Source of the DNA: Phyllobacterium zundukense | Lineage (GTDB): Bacteria; Pseudomonadota; Alphaproteobacteria; Rhizobiales; Rhizobiaceae | Direction of reading: 5' to 3' | Length of the DNA stretch: 64,000 nt | Assembly: GCF_002764115.1 (NCBI RefSeq) | Contig: NZ_CP017940.1 | Coordinates: 2,516,501 to 2,580,500 of the forward strand | Shown here: in pieces, positions 26,861-34,153 of the stretch | How positions within the stretch are numbered: position 1 is the stretch's first letter | Layout of the letters: every line of letters begins with the position of its first letter | Made by a program: the position numbers and the translations under genes | The notes under the pieces: generated by a model | What the model was told of the DNA's origin: nothing | The model's input: only the letters and a program-made list of their open reading frames with translations | The model's database searches: none

Positions 26861-27172
26861 CTATAGGGAGCGCTCACTCGCTTCGCTTGTCGTTTCGTCA
26901 TGTTTTAAGGCTTGGCGTAAATGCACAGCCTTGGTGGCAGCATCCTGGGTTGTCCTTACGGGACAACGCAACAACTCTTCCCGTAGACGCCACTCGATTT
27001 CCCTGGCAGTCGTCAAACGTCGGTCGATGAGGCGACATTCAACACCTGCTGCCTTGAGCTTCGTACGGGCTGTTGCGAGCCGCTCGACCTCACGCCGGGC
27101 CTGCTCATGAAAATCGATGGCGATCATCAGAAGAATGCTCTCCATTTTGGCCTCCGTGGCATTATCGTTCAT
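26861..27172 (-). CDS. Possible small coiled-coil protein
   Basis: This predicted protein of up to 103 residues is rich in Arg, Glu, Leu and Ala (EQARREVERLATARTKLKAAG) and probably forms a helical hairpin. An internal start (MESILLMIAIDF) is also possible. It ends 79 bp before a minus-strand terminator hairpin, which supports a real transcript. I recognise no family. Confidence 0.42.
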   Translation of the reverse strand: MNDNATEAKMESILLMIAIDFHEQARREVERLATARTKLKAAGVECRLIDRRLTTAREIEWRLREELLRCPVRTTQDAATKAVHLRQALKHDETTSEASERSL

Positions 27173-27331
27173 GGCAATAGGTCTGGACCTGCGAAAAGTG
27201 ATTGGCTTGCAATGACTCGGGTTTAGCCGGATTCGAAAACGGCGAAAGTGACAGTGCTGTCCCTATTCTCGAAATTCAGGATTGGTCTAGAATGATGTTT
27301 TTGATGATCGCGTTTATTGAAAGCATTTTTG

Positions 27332-27976
27332 ATGACGAACTCCAATTCACTGCAGGATGTGTTGATCGTAGAAGATCAGCATCTGATGCGCCTGGCTCTC
27401 GCGCATGAACTGCAGGCGGCCCTGCCAGACTCGATCGTCCACGCCGCAGCAACTTTGGAAATAGCGCTGGATCTCATTCAGTCCATCCCGTTTGCCCTTG
27501 TCCTCATCGATCCCGGACTGCCGGGGTACGATCAGAGATCCGAAGATGATCGTTTGACCGCCGTCAGGACTATCGTGGAGCAATCGCCGGCGGCGATCCA
27601 TATCGTGGTCACCGGTTCCGACAGCAGTGAGGAGTGGGAAACCTGCCGGAACATGGGAGTCGCTGGCTATATCGCCAAGAACAGCCTGAAACCGGGAACA
27701 ATGTCCACGATCCTCGGGAGGATCGCAGATCACGGTTATTGCGTCGGTCTCATGCATGAGACAAGCGCCGCGCCGGAAGTCTACCATTCTGCCCTGACAC
27801 CACGGGAGCAGGAGGTGCTTGGCTGGATGAGGCAGCGGCCGGCAGGCGTCAGCCGCAAGGAAATATATGACCGGCTGGGCGAGCAGATGAATATCGATGC
27901 GGGTTCAGCCGAGCGCTACTACAAGCGCGCAAGGGCCAAACTTTTGAAGTTTGGCCAGTTGCCGAACTCGCTGTGA
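27332..27976 (+). CDS. Response regulator, REC plus HTH output
   Basis: This 214-residue protein has a receiver domain: acidic pair in LIVEDQH, phospho-acceptor Asp in VLIDPGLPG, Thr in VVTGSDS and Lys in GYIAKNS. The C-terminal helix-turn-helix (LTPREQEVLGWMRQRP...KEIYDRLGEQM...YYKRARAKLLKFG) resembles the NarL/LuxR group but is diverged. It precedes the FkbM/SUOX/histidine-kinase genes by 163 bp and is the likely cognate regulator of that kinase. Confidence 0.87.
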   Translation: MTNSNSLQDVLIVEDQHLMRLALAHELQAALPDSIVHAAATLEIALDLIQSIPFALVLIDPGLPGYDQRSEDDRLTAVRTIVEQSPAAIHIVVTGSDSSEEWETCRNMGVAGYIAKNSLKPGTMSTILGRIADHGYCVGLMHETSAAPEVYHSALTPREQEVLGWMRQRPAGVSRKEIYDRLGEQMNIDAGSAERYYKRARAKLLKFGQLPNSL

Positions 27977-28139
27977 TATGGCTTACTCGCGTTTGATATT
28001 TTGATTTCGAATTTTGAAAAATTTATTTCCGCAAACGGGAAGTGACCGCATTCAGGGCTGGGTCACTGGGTCTGCGCCTGCAGCACACCAACCGGCCATT
28101 TCCAGCGTCATAGCCAAACATGCGGACCATTTTTGGTGC

Positions 28140-28859
28140 ATGAAGATTATGAAAATTGTTTTGGGCTCCAGTGAGATAAATCTTCCCATCCTCCCGGGCG
28201 ACGTTTCCGACACCATCTGGTCGGCGCTTCGCAACGGGACCTATGAAGCCAAGGAAGCCTATTGGGTGAGGAAGGCGGTTCGCACGGGTGACCGGGTCCT
28301 TGAACTCGGTACCGGGCTTGGCATCATCGCCACCATTCTGGCCACCGAAATCGACGTTCAGGTTTCAGCCTTCGATGCCAACCCGGAAATCGTTCGGCTG
28401 GCGGAAAATGTGGTCAAAGCGAATGGCCGGCACAATATTTCCGTCGCTCAGGGTCTTATGACGGCCGGTTCGCCCAGGGACTTCCTCTTCTACCTGCGCA
28501 AGGATTTCTGGATGTCGTCGGTCTTCGAGGATCAGGGGCCCTATGAGCGCATCATTACCATAAGATCAATCGACATAGACGAATTCATCGTCAACGCCAG
28601 GATCACCCTGCTGATCATGGATATTGAGGGCGGCGAATGCGAACTATTGCAGGGCGCCGAACTGCCCGGCGTCGAACGTGTGTTTCTGGAACTGCACGAT
28701 CACCTTTACGGCCTGGCGGGCGTCAGACAAATTACCACCGCGATGGCAGCGAAAGGTTTTGCATACGACCCGCGCGGCTCGAGCGGCGCATGCGTGCTCT
28801 TCTCCCGCAATCTGGACATCCGCGAATATGAAGAGGAGGCCTACGCTGTCTCGGCTTGA
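28140..28859 (+). CDS. FkbM family methyltransferase
   Basis: This ~239-residue SAM-dependent methyltransferase has motif I VLELGTGLGIIATILA, the acidic motif SAFDANPEIVRLAENVV and the FkbM-type LLIMDIEGGECELLQGAE. The start is uncertain: an upstream TTG at 28014 would add 42 residues, whereas ATG codons at 28140 and 28149 fit the family N-terminus. It lies 4 bp before the SUOX-fold gene, so it is in the same operon as the sensor kinase. Target of methylation is unknown. Confidence 0.85.
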   Translation: MKIMKIVLGSSEINLPILPGDVSDTIWSALRNGTYEAKEAYWVRKAVRTGDRVLELGTGLGIIATILATEIDVQVSAFDANPEIVRLAENVVKANGRHNISVAQGLMTAGSPRDFLFYLRKDFWMSSVFEDQGPYERIITIRSIDIDEFIVNARITLLIMDIEGGECELLQGAELPGVERVFLELHDHLYGLAGVRQITTAMAAKGFAYDPRGSSGACVLFSRNLDIREYEEEAYAVSA

Positions 28860-28863
28860 TTTC

Positions 28864-29406
28864 ATGAAAACCTCGACCGCCACCCTGGCAATCGTTTTCA
28901 CGCTTGGCATCGGCGTGGCCCGCGCCCAGTCTCCCAACCCTGATATCCTGGCGATCGAGCGGGAAACAGGAAAGGTGGTGGCCACTTATGCGAGCGAAGG
29001 ATTGCGCAAGGAATTCGTCCTGCAGGGGCGCACGACGGCAACCCCCTGGAGCAAAGGGGGCCAGACAACAAGTTTTCGCGGTCCGCTTCTCAAAGACATC
29101 CTGGCCAAAAATGGTATTGCGGGCGCAAAGGAATTTGAAATTCTTGCCTATAATGATTTTGTGTCGAGCATCAGCGACAGCGAGATCGATGCCTATTCAC
29201 CCATATTGGCGATCGAGCAGCAATGTGTGGAGGAAGACAGAACCGACGGTCTTTGCGCGGCCGGACAGTCATACCGGCCTTTATCGGACGATGATGGCGG
29301 CCCCTTTTATCTCATCTGGCCCCTGAAGGATTTGCCGCCATCTTACATTCCCGGCCGCAACTCCATATGGGTCTGGTTTGTCGTGGCGATACGTCCGGCG
29401 CAATGA
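28864..29406 (+). CDS. Exported SUOX-fold ('molybdopterin-dependent oxidoreductase') domain protein
   Basis: This 180-residue protein has a signal peptide (cleavage near VARAQ) and the sulfite-oxidase-type fold signature (TSFRGPLLKDILAKNGI; YNDFVSSISDSEID; GPFYLIWPLKDLPPSYIPG). The Mo-ligand cysteine expected before the SFRGPLL segment is absent; the only cysteines are near residues 121 and 131. It may therefore be a ligand-sensing domain rather than an enzyme. Its stop overlaps the start of the histidine kinase. Confidence 0.82.
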   Translation: MKTSTATLAIVFTLGIGVARAQSPNPDILAIERETGKVVATYASEGLRKEFVLQGRTTATPWSKGGQTTSFRGPLLKDILAKNGIAGAKEFEILAYNDFVSSISDSEIDAYSPILAIEQQCVEEDRTDGLCAAGQSYRPLSDDDGGPFYLIWPLKDLPPSYIPGRNSIWVWFVVAIRPAQ

Positions 29407-30644
29407 AGAGCATTCTCCGCCATTCCACATCGCTGATACTCTATGCAGGCTTGATTGTTTCAATTTGCCTTAGCGTCTGGTCGCTGCTTCGCACCGACAT
29501 CTATCGGCAACAAACCGAACTCATCCTCGGCCAGGCTTCGGAGATTCAATGGCGTGCTTCCCAATCGAAGGAGAAAGTTGCCAGAATCATCGGTTATCTG
29601 AACGTCGCTGTGAGGTCTGGCGAGAAGCCGCCCAGGCTGCTGCTGGAAATACAATTGTTGAGCTTCAACCTGAAATCGCTGGTCCATCTCGATTACGCGG
29701 CGACGTTCATCACCCCCCAGAACATCGCCGGCCTCCACAAGGCGATCAAGGCCGTCGATACCGTGGTCCTGCCTGTTGCCGCCATCGGCAAACATTATGA
29801 GCAGGCACTCGGACCGATGCTGGTCATCGACGAATATCTCGCTGGTCTGGCCAGCGCAGCCGTCGATCACAGCCAGGCGTTGAGCGCAACATCGCATATC
29901 GCGACCGATGCCGCGCGCAACAGACTCGTATTCTTCGGCGCACTTTCAGCCCTTATCCTGAGCATCATTTCCATCCATCAATACTCCAGGATCAACCGTA
30001 AGAAAGACCAGCACATCCGGTCGTTTTCGCTGCTCTTCGCCCACATGACCCGGACACGCATCACTGCCTTGCGACTGTTTCTCGGCTATCTCGACGGAAA
30101 GTCTCATCCCCCGCGCGAAATGGCGGATGCTGCCCTGCGCACCATCGTTGAGCTTGAGTCGATCAATGAAGGGCTCATGACCATCGGGCATGCCCGCGCC
30201 GAGCTACAGCCCGCACCGCTTGCCACGCTGCTTGAGGACATCGTGCGGAACTGCAAATATGACTTGCGGATCGATGCCGATGGCGAAGCAGGTGCAGTCC
30301 GTGTGCCTGCGTCACAGTTCCATCTGTTGATCGACGAACTTGTCCGCAATTCGATCAATGCCGTTGCCGCACGAACCGATCCGGCGATTTCGATCAGGGC
30401 CTATGTCCGGAGACGTTTCCTGCGCGGCGCTCAACTGGTCCTGATCGTCAGCGACAATGGGACCGGAATGAGCCCGTCCGTCCTGGCGAAGGCGCGAGAA
30501 CCGTTTTTCTCGACCAAAGCGGGTGTTCATGTCGGCCTCGGCCTGACCAATTGTGTGGAACTGATCAAGACGATGGCTGGAACGCTGGATATAATATCCG
30601 CGCCGGGCGCCGGCACCTCTGTGCGCATCACCTATTCGATCTGA
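29403..30644 (+). CDS. Membrane sensor histidine kinase
   Basis: This 413-residue kinase has a membrane segment (~10-28), a periplasmic helical domain (~30-175), a second membrane segment (~176-193) and a cytoplasmic core. The putative phospho-histidine is in LFAHMTRTRITALRLF (His 214), an unusual H-box. The ATPase part has ELVRNSINAVAA, SDNGTGMS and GLGLTNCVEL. The ATG overlaps the SUOX-fold gene stop (ATGA), so the two proteins are probably made in fixed ratio and may interact in the periplasm. Confidence 0.9.
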   Translation: MKSILRHSTSLILYAGLIVSICLSVWSLLRTDIYRQQTELILGQASEIQWRASQSKEKVARIIGYLNVAVRSGEKPPRLLLEIQLLSFNLKSLVHLDYAATFITPQNIAGLHKAIKAVDTVVLPVAAIGKHYEQALGPMLVIDEYLAGLASAAVDHSQALSATSHIATDAARNRLVFFGALSALILSIISIHQYSRINRKKDQHIRSFSLLFAHMTRTRITALRLFLGYLDGKSHPPREMADAALRTIVELESINEGLMTIGHARAELQPAPLATLLEDIVRNCKYDLRIDADGEAGAVRVPASQFHLLIDELVRNSINAVAARTDPAISIRAYVRRRFLRGAQLVLIVSDNGTGMSPSVLAKAREPFFSTKAGVHVGLGLTNCVELIKTMAGTLDIISAPGAGTSVRITYSI

Positions 30645-30670
30645 GCGATGTCTGCCGTGCGTCCGTCCCT

Positions 30671-31249
30671 TTACGGGACAATGTCGCTCCAGCCCGACAG
30701 GAGAGCCATCGAATCGCTATCGAAGGTGAAATAGCATCCGCCACCGTTGATCGGCTGGTCGGTTCCCCTGGAAATCGGTTGGCTGGTCAGGCTGGACAAC
30801 AGGAGCGCTCCCACCCCGCCATGTGCAAATATGATGAGATCGCCGCTGCCGGTACGTGCTGCAATGCAGTCGGCCACGGCCGACCTGATGCGCATTTGAG
30901 CATCGATAGCCCGCTCCCAGCCGCTCGTGCTTTCGGTCGGCTTGGCAAAAAATTCATCGACGATCTCCCAGAAACGGGGCGGCGCAACGTAGCCGGTAGA
31001 CGAGCGGTCATTCTCGCCCAAGCGATGATCGACAGTGAAAGACAGGCCGCGAACGGCCTGTAGCAGCATGGCACAGTCCTTCGCCTTGCGCTCATCGCTA
31101 ACAAAGACATCGGTAACACGCGCCAGTTCTGGCCGGGTGCAGAAGGCCTCCAGGCGTGCCTTGCCTTTTTCCGACAAGCCCCAATCGGGTACCGGCACAG
31201 CGGGATCAATGACGACTTCCGGATGGGTCACGAAATAGACTACCGCCAT
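30671..31249 (-). CDS. Histidine phosphatase superfamily protein, atypical active site
   Basis: This 192-residue protein follows the histidine phosphatase (phosphoglycerate-mutase-like) fold: WGLSEKGKARLEAF, VFVSDERKAKDCAMLL and LIIFAHGGVGALL. The usual RHG/RHE motif reads FVTHPEV, so the catalytic His is kept but the preceding Arg and following Gly are replaced. Activity may be altered. It is transcribed toward the sensor kinase and lies downstream of sodB. Confidence 0.85.
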   Translation of the reverse strand: MAVVYFVTHPEVVIDPAVPVPDWGLSEKGKARLEAFCTRPELARVTDVFVSDERKAKDCAMLLQAVRGLSFTVDHRLGENDRSSTGYVAPPRFWEIVDEFFAKPTESTSGWERAIDAQMRIRSAVADCIAARTGSGDLIIFAHGGVGALLLSSLTSQPISRGTDQPINGGGCYFTFDSDSMALLSGWSDIVP

Positions 31250-31283
31250 GATCTCTCCAGGTTGGATGCAGTCGGGACGTACA

Positions 31284-31315
31284 AAAACGGCCCCGTTTTT
31301 TGACAGGGCCGTTTT
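31284..31315 (-). terminator. Rho-independent terminator of sodB
   Basis: AAAACGGCCC and GGGCCGTTTT form a 10-bp stem around a T-rich loop, 12 bp past the sodB stop; the stem itself supplies T-runs in both directions. Confidence 0.8.
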
Positions 31316-31327
31316 ACCAGAAGCCGC

Positions 31328-31927
31328 TTACTTGGCTTTTTCGTAGAGTTCGAGAACGTAATCCCAGTTGATCAGGTTATCGACGAACGCTTCCAGATAT
31401 TTCGGACGGGCATTGCGATAATCGATGTAATAGGAATGTTCCCAGACATCCACGCCGAGGATCGGCGTTGCGCCATGTACCAGCGGGTTTTCGCCGTTCG
31501 GTGTCTTGGAGATTTCGAGCTTGCCGTCCTTGACGGAGAGCCATGCCCAGCCGGAGCCGAACTGCGTGGTGCCGGCAGCGATGAAATCGGTGCGGAACTT
31601 GTCATACCCGCCGAGGTCGGATTCAACCGCCTTTTCAAGCGCGCCCGGAAGCTTCTTGCCGCCGCCGCCCTTCTTCAGCCAATGCCAGAAATGCAGATGG
31701 TTGTAATGCTGGCCGGCATTGTTGAAGAGGCCGGCATTCTTGCCGTAGGACTGCTTGACGATTTCTTCGAGCGAAAGATTCTCGAGACCGGCTTCGGCAG
31801 CCAGTTTGTTGCCGTTGTCAACGTAAGCCTTGTGGTGCTTGTCGTGATGATATTCGAGCGTTTCGCGCGACATAAAGGGGGCGAGCGCATCGTAATCATA
31901 CGGCAGTGCGGGCAATTCGAAAGCCAT
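31328..31927 (-). CDS. sodB: Fe/Mn superoxide dismutase
   Basis: This 199-residue enzyme dismutes superoxide to oxygen and peroxide. Metal ligands are visible in order: His in LEYHHDKHHKAYV, His in YNHLHFWHWL, Asp in GVDVWEHSYYIDY and the final His in the same segment. The signature DVWEHSYY is intact. Sequence features (LEYHHDKHHKAYVDN, FSGGGG-like region replaced by KKGGGGKK) fit the rhizobial Fe/Mn type. It has its own terminator. Confidence 0.95.
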   Translation of the reverse strand: MAFELPALPYDYDALAPFMSRETLEYHHDKHHKAYVDNGNKLAAEAGLENLSLEEIVKQSYGKNAGLFNNAGQHYNHLHFWHWLKKGGGGKKLPGALEKAVESDLGGYDKFRTDFIAAGTTQFGSGWAWLSVKDGKLEISKTPNGENPLVHGATPILGVDVWEHSYYIDYRNARPKYLEAFVDNLINWDYVLELYEKAK

Positions 31928-31996
31928 GGAAGTCTCCTCTTCGATTTAACTCAGTAGCGAGAACGCGTTTAGGTCAGGGCGAGCCGAAAATGGTGG

Positions 31997-32065
31997 ATTT
32001 CGAGGACCGGAGCGCAGTGAACGTTTGGGTTCATGAGCACCGGACCGCAGAAAAACGCCATTTGC
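31997..32065. repeat. Dispersed hairpin repeat, copy 3 (RIME-like, shortened)
   Basis: TTTCGAGGACCGGAGCGCAG, the hairpin TGAAC-gtttgg-GTTCA, GAGCACCGG and CGCAGAAAAACGCC match copies 1 and 2, but the distal GTTATCAAAG block is missing. It sits between ilvE and sodB. Confidence 0.75.
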
Positions 32066-32180
32066 AGGCCGCCATGGCGTAAACGTCATCCTGACAAAAC
32101 CTGCGTTGGTTACATAGGTCCGTATTGCTTTTCGAGCAATGCGAAACGGATCAATATTTCCGGCCCATCCGGTTTAAGGG

Positions 32181-33059
32181 TTAAATTTTCGGCGTCGAGT
32201 GCGCAAACTCCCAATAAAGCTCCCGCGCTTTCTTGGCGATCGGCCCCGGCTGAAGATCACGATCTTCAATACGGGTAACGGGAACGACCTTGGAATGGTT
32301 CCCAGTGGAGAAAATCTCGTCGGCGCCAAGGAAATCCTGCACGCTCAAGGTCGTCTGCGTGGTGCGGAAACCATAGTCGGCGAGCACGTCGATGGTGCGC
32401 TTGCGGGTGATGCCGGAAAGGAACGTCCCGTTCGGTGCGGGCGTGAAAATATGCCCGTCCTTGACCAGAAAGATGTTGGACGTTCCCGTTTCCGCCACAT
32501 TGCCGAGCATGTCGAGGACCAGCGCATTGTCGAAACCGCGCGATTTCGCTTCGAGGATCGCCCGGCCATTATTGGGATAGAGGCAGCCCGCCTTGGCATT
32601 GGTCGGCATGGTCTCGAAGGTCGGGCGGCGGAACGGCGAGACGGTAACGGAAAAGCCGCTCGGTGCAATCATCGGCGCTTCGTAGAGGCACAGGCAGAAC
32701 CGCGTCGAGTCCGGATCGGCCGGCACGCCCATATAGCCGCCATGTTCGGCCCAATACATCGGCCTTATATAGACCGCTGTCTTGCCATCGAACTTCTTCA
32801 ATCCGTCATGGGTCAGGCCGACGATTTCCTCGGCGCTCATGGTCGGGTTGAGGCCAAGCGCGATCGCCGATGCATTGACGCGGGCGCAATGCCGGTCGAG
32901 ATCGGGCGCGACACCTTCGAACCAGCGTGCACCATCGAAAACCGTTGAGGCCAGCCACATCGCATGGCTGCGCGGACCGATGAGGGGCACGTTCCCCTCA
33001 TACCAGTCGCCATCGACATAGGTCCAAGTCACTGTCTGGGCTGCTGCATTGACCGCCAT
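32181..33059 (-). CDS. ilvE: Branched-chain amino acid aminotransferase
   Basis: This 292-residue PLP enzyme belongs to fold-type IV. The catalytic lysine is in PTNAKAGCLYPNNGRA, and PLP-binding segments include NVAETGTSNIFLVKDG and LSGITRKRTID. It should interconvert Leu, Ile and Val with their 2-oxo acids in the cytosol. Start 33059 fits the family N-terminus (TVTWTYVDGDWYEGN) and follows AGGAACGG. Upstream in-frame residues look unconstrained. Confidence 0.92.
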   Translation of the reverse strand: MAVNAAAQTVTWTYVDGDWYEGNVPLIGPRSHAMWLASTVFDGARWFEGVAPDLDRHCARVNASAIALGLNPTMSAEEIVGLTHDGLKKFDGKTAVYIRPMYWAEHGGYMGVPADPDSTRFCLCLYEAPMIAPSGFSVTVSPFRRPTFETMPTNAKAGCLYPNNGRAILEAKSRGFDNALVLDMLGNVAETGTSNIFLVKDGHIFTPAPNGTFLSGITRKRTIDVLADYGFRTTQTTLSVQDFLGADEIFSTGNHSKVVPVTRIEDRDLQPGPIAKKARELYWEFAHSTPKI

Positions 33060-33379
33060 GATGTTGATTCCGTTCCTGCTTGCCGTTGTTCCTATCGAAG
33101 GACCATTCGGCGGCGAGGTCAATGGCCGTGTTCTTCAACATGCTGCTGATTCTGCCTTGGCCGAGCCAGCTTGATCCACTCTTGACGCCCTCACGGAGTG
33201 TTTATCCGCAGTTGAACGGGCAAAATCCCTTGCGCGACAGGTTTTTGTTGCCGCGGCGCAACAGTCACCGCTCCGCCTTGTTTGAGCCCTATTGTCAACG
33301 GTTAGCCGCCATATTCATTGTGCGTTTAGGAGCGGTAGAGCAAGTTTCTCCCATCCTCCCCCGCCACGAATTTGGTTCA
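33060..33379. other. Divergent intergenic region
   Basis: This 320-bp stretch lies between ilvE and the L,D-transpeptidase gene and should carry both promoters. A small inverted repeat, GTTGCCGCGGCGCAAC, occurs near 33247. I see no gene. Confidence 0.4.
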
Positions 33380-34096
33380 ATGATGCAAAACACAATTTCC
33401 CGCCGCGGCTTTTTTGCTGCATTGACTGCTACAGCAGCAGCCGGCCTCGCAGGCTGCGCCCAGATCCCCGGCGATTTGCCCGTCATCCAGGTCGATGATT
33501 ACGGCAATCCACTGATGCAGCCGCAAATGGATGTCGATCCGGCCTTCGCCTCCTATGCGGCAATGTATTCGGCACGGGAGGATGACGGCTTCCAGTTGCC
33601 TGCCATCCCGATCGAGAAGATGGACAAGCGCTATCTGCGCCAGATCGTCCAGGATCCGACCGGCGAACAGCCGGGCACGATCGTCGTCGATACCAACGAC
33701 AAGTTTCTCTATCTGGTGCGCGAGGGTGGCCAGGCCATCCGCTACGGCGTCGGCATCGGCAAGGAAGGTTTTGCCTGGTCCGGGCGCGCGGTCATCCAAT
33801 GGAAGCGCCATTGGCCCAAGTGGACGCCGCCGGACGAGATGGTCGCCCGCCAGCCGGAACTGGTCAAATTCAGCGCCAGGAACGGCGGCATGGAGCCGGG
33901 GCTCAAGAACCCGCTCGGCGCCCGCGCCCTTTATATCTTCCAGAATGGCGTCGATACGCTCTACCGCCTGCATGGCTCGCCGGAATGGTGGTCCATCGGC
34001 AAGGCGGTTTCGTCCGGCTGCGTGCGCCTGATCAACCAGGACATTATCGACCTCTACGACCGCGTTCCGAACAAGTCGCCGGTGCTGGTTATCTAG
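33380..34096 (+). CDS. L,D-transpeptidase (YkuD) lipoprotein or Tat substrate
   Basis: This ~238-residue envelope enzyme has an N-terminal SRRGFFAALTATAAAGLAGC segment combining a twin-arginine pattern with a lipobox (LAGC). The YkuD domain carries HGSPEWWSIGKAVSSGCVRL with the catalytic His, Ser and Cys. It should form 3-3 peptidoglycan cross-links or attach proteins to the wall. Two ATGs (33380, 33383) are adjacent. It converges with the GH20 gene over a hairpin. Confidence 0.92.
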   Translation: MMQNTISRRGFFAALTATAAAGLAGCAQIPGDLPVIQVDDYGNPLMQPQMDVDPAFASYAAMYSAREDDGFQLPAIPIEKMDKRYLRQIVQDPTGEQPGTIVVDTNDKFLYLVREGGQAIRYGVGIGKEGFAWSGRAVIQWKRHWPKWTPPDEMVARQPELVKFSARNGGMEPGLKNPLGARALYIFQNGVDTLYRLHGSPEWWSIGKAVSSGCVRLINQDIIDLYDRVPNKSPVLVI

Positions 34097-34111
34097 ATAG
34101 GGCAGATCGAA

Positions 34112-34130
34112 GGCGGCCACCGTGGCCGCC
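34112..34130. terminator. Hairpin between convergent genes
   Basis: GGCGGCCAC and GTGGCCGCC make a strong stem between the stop codons of the L,D-transpeptidase gene and the convergent GH20 gene. T-tracts are weak on both sides, so it is only a probable bidirectional terminator. Confidence 0.5.
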
Positions 34131-34153
34131 CTTGGTCATGCCAATACCCGTCC

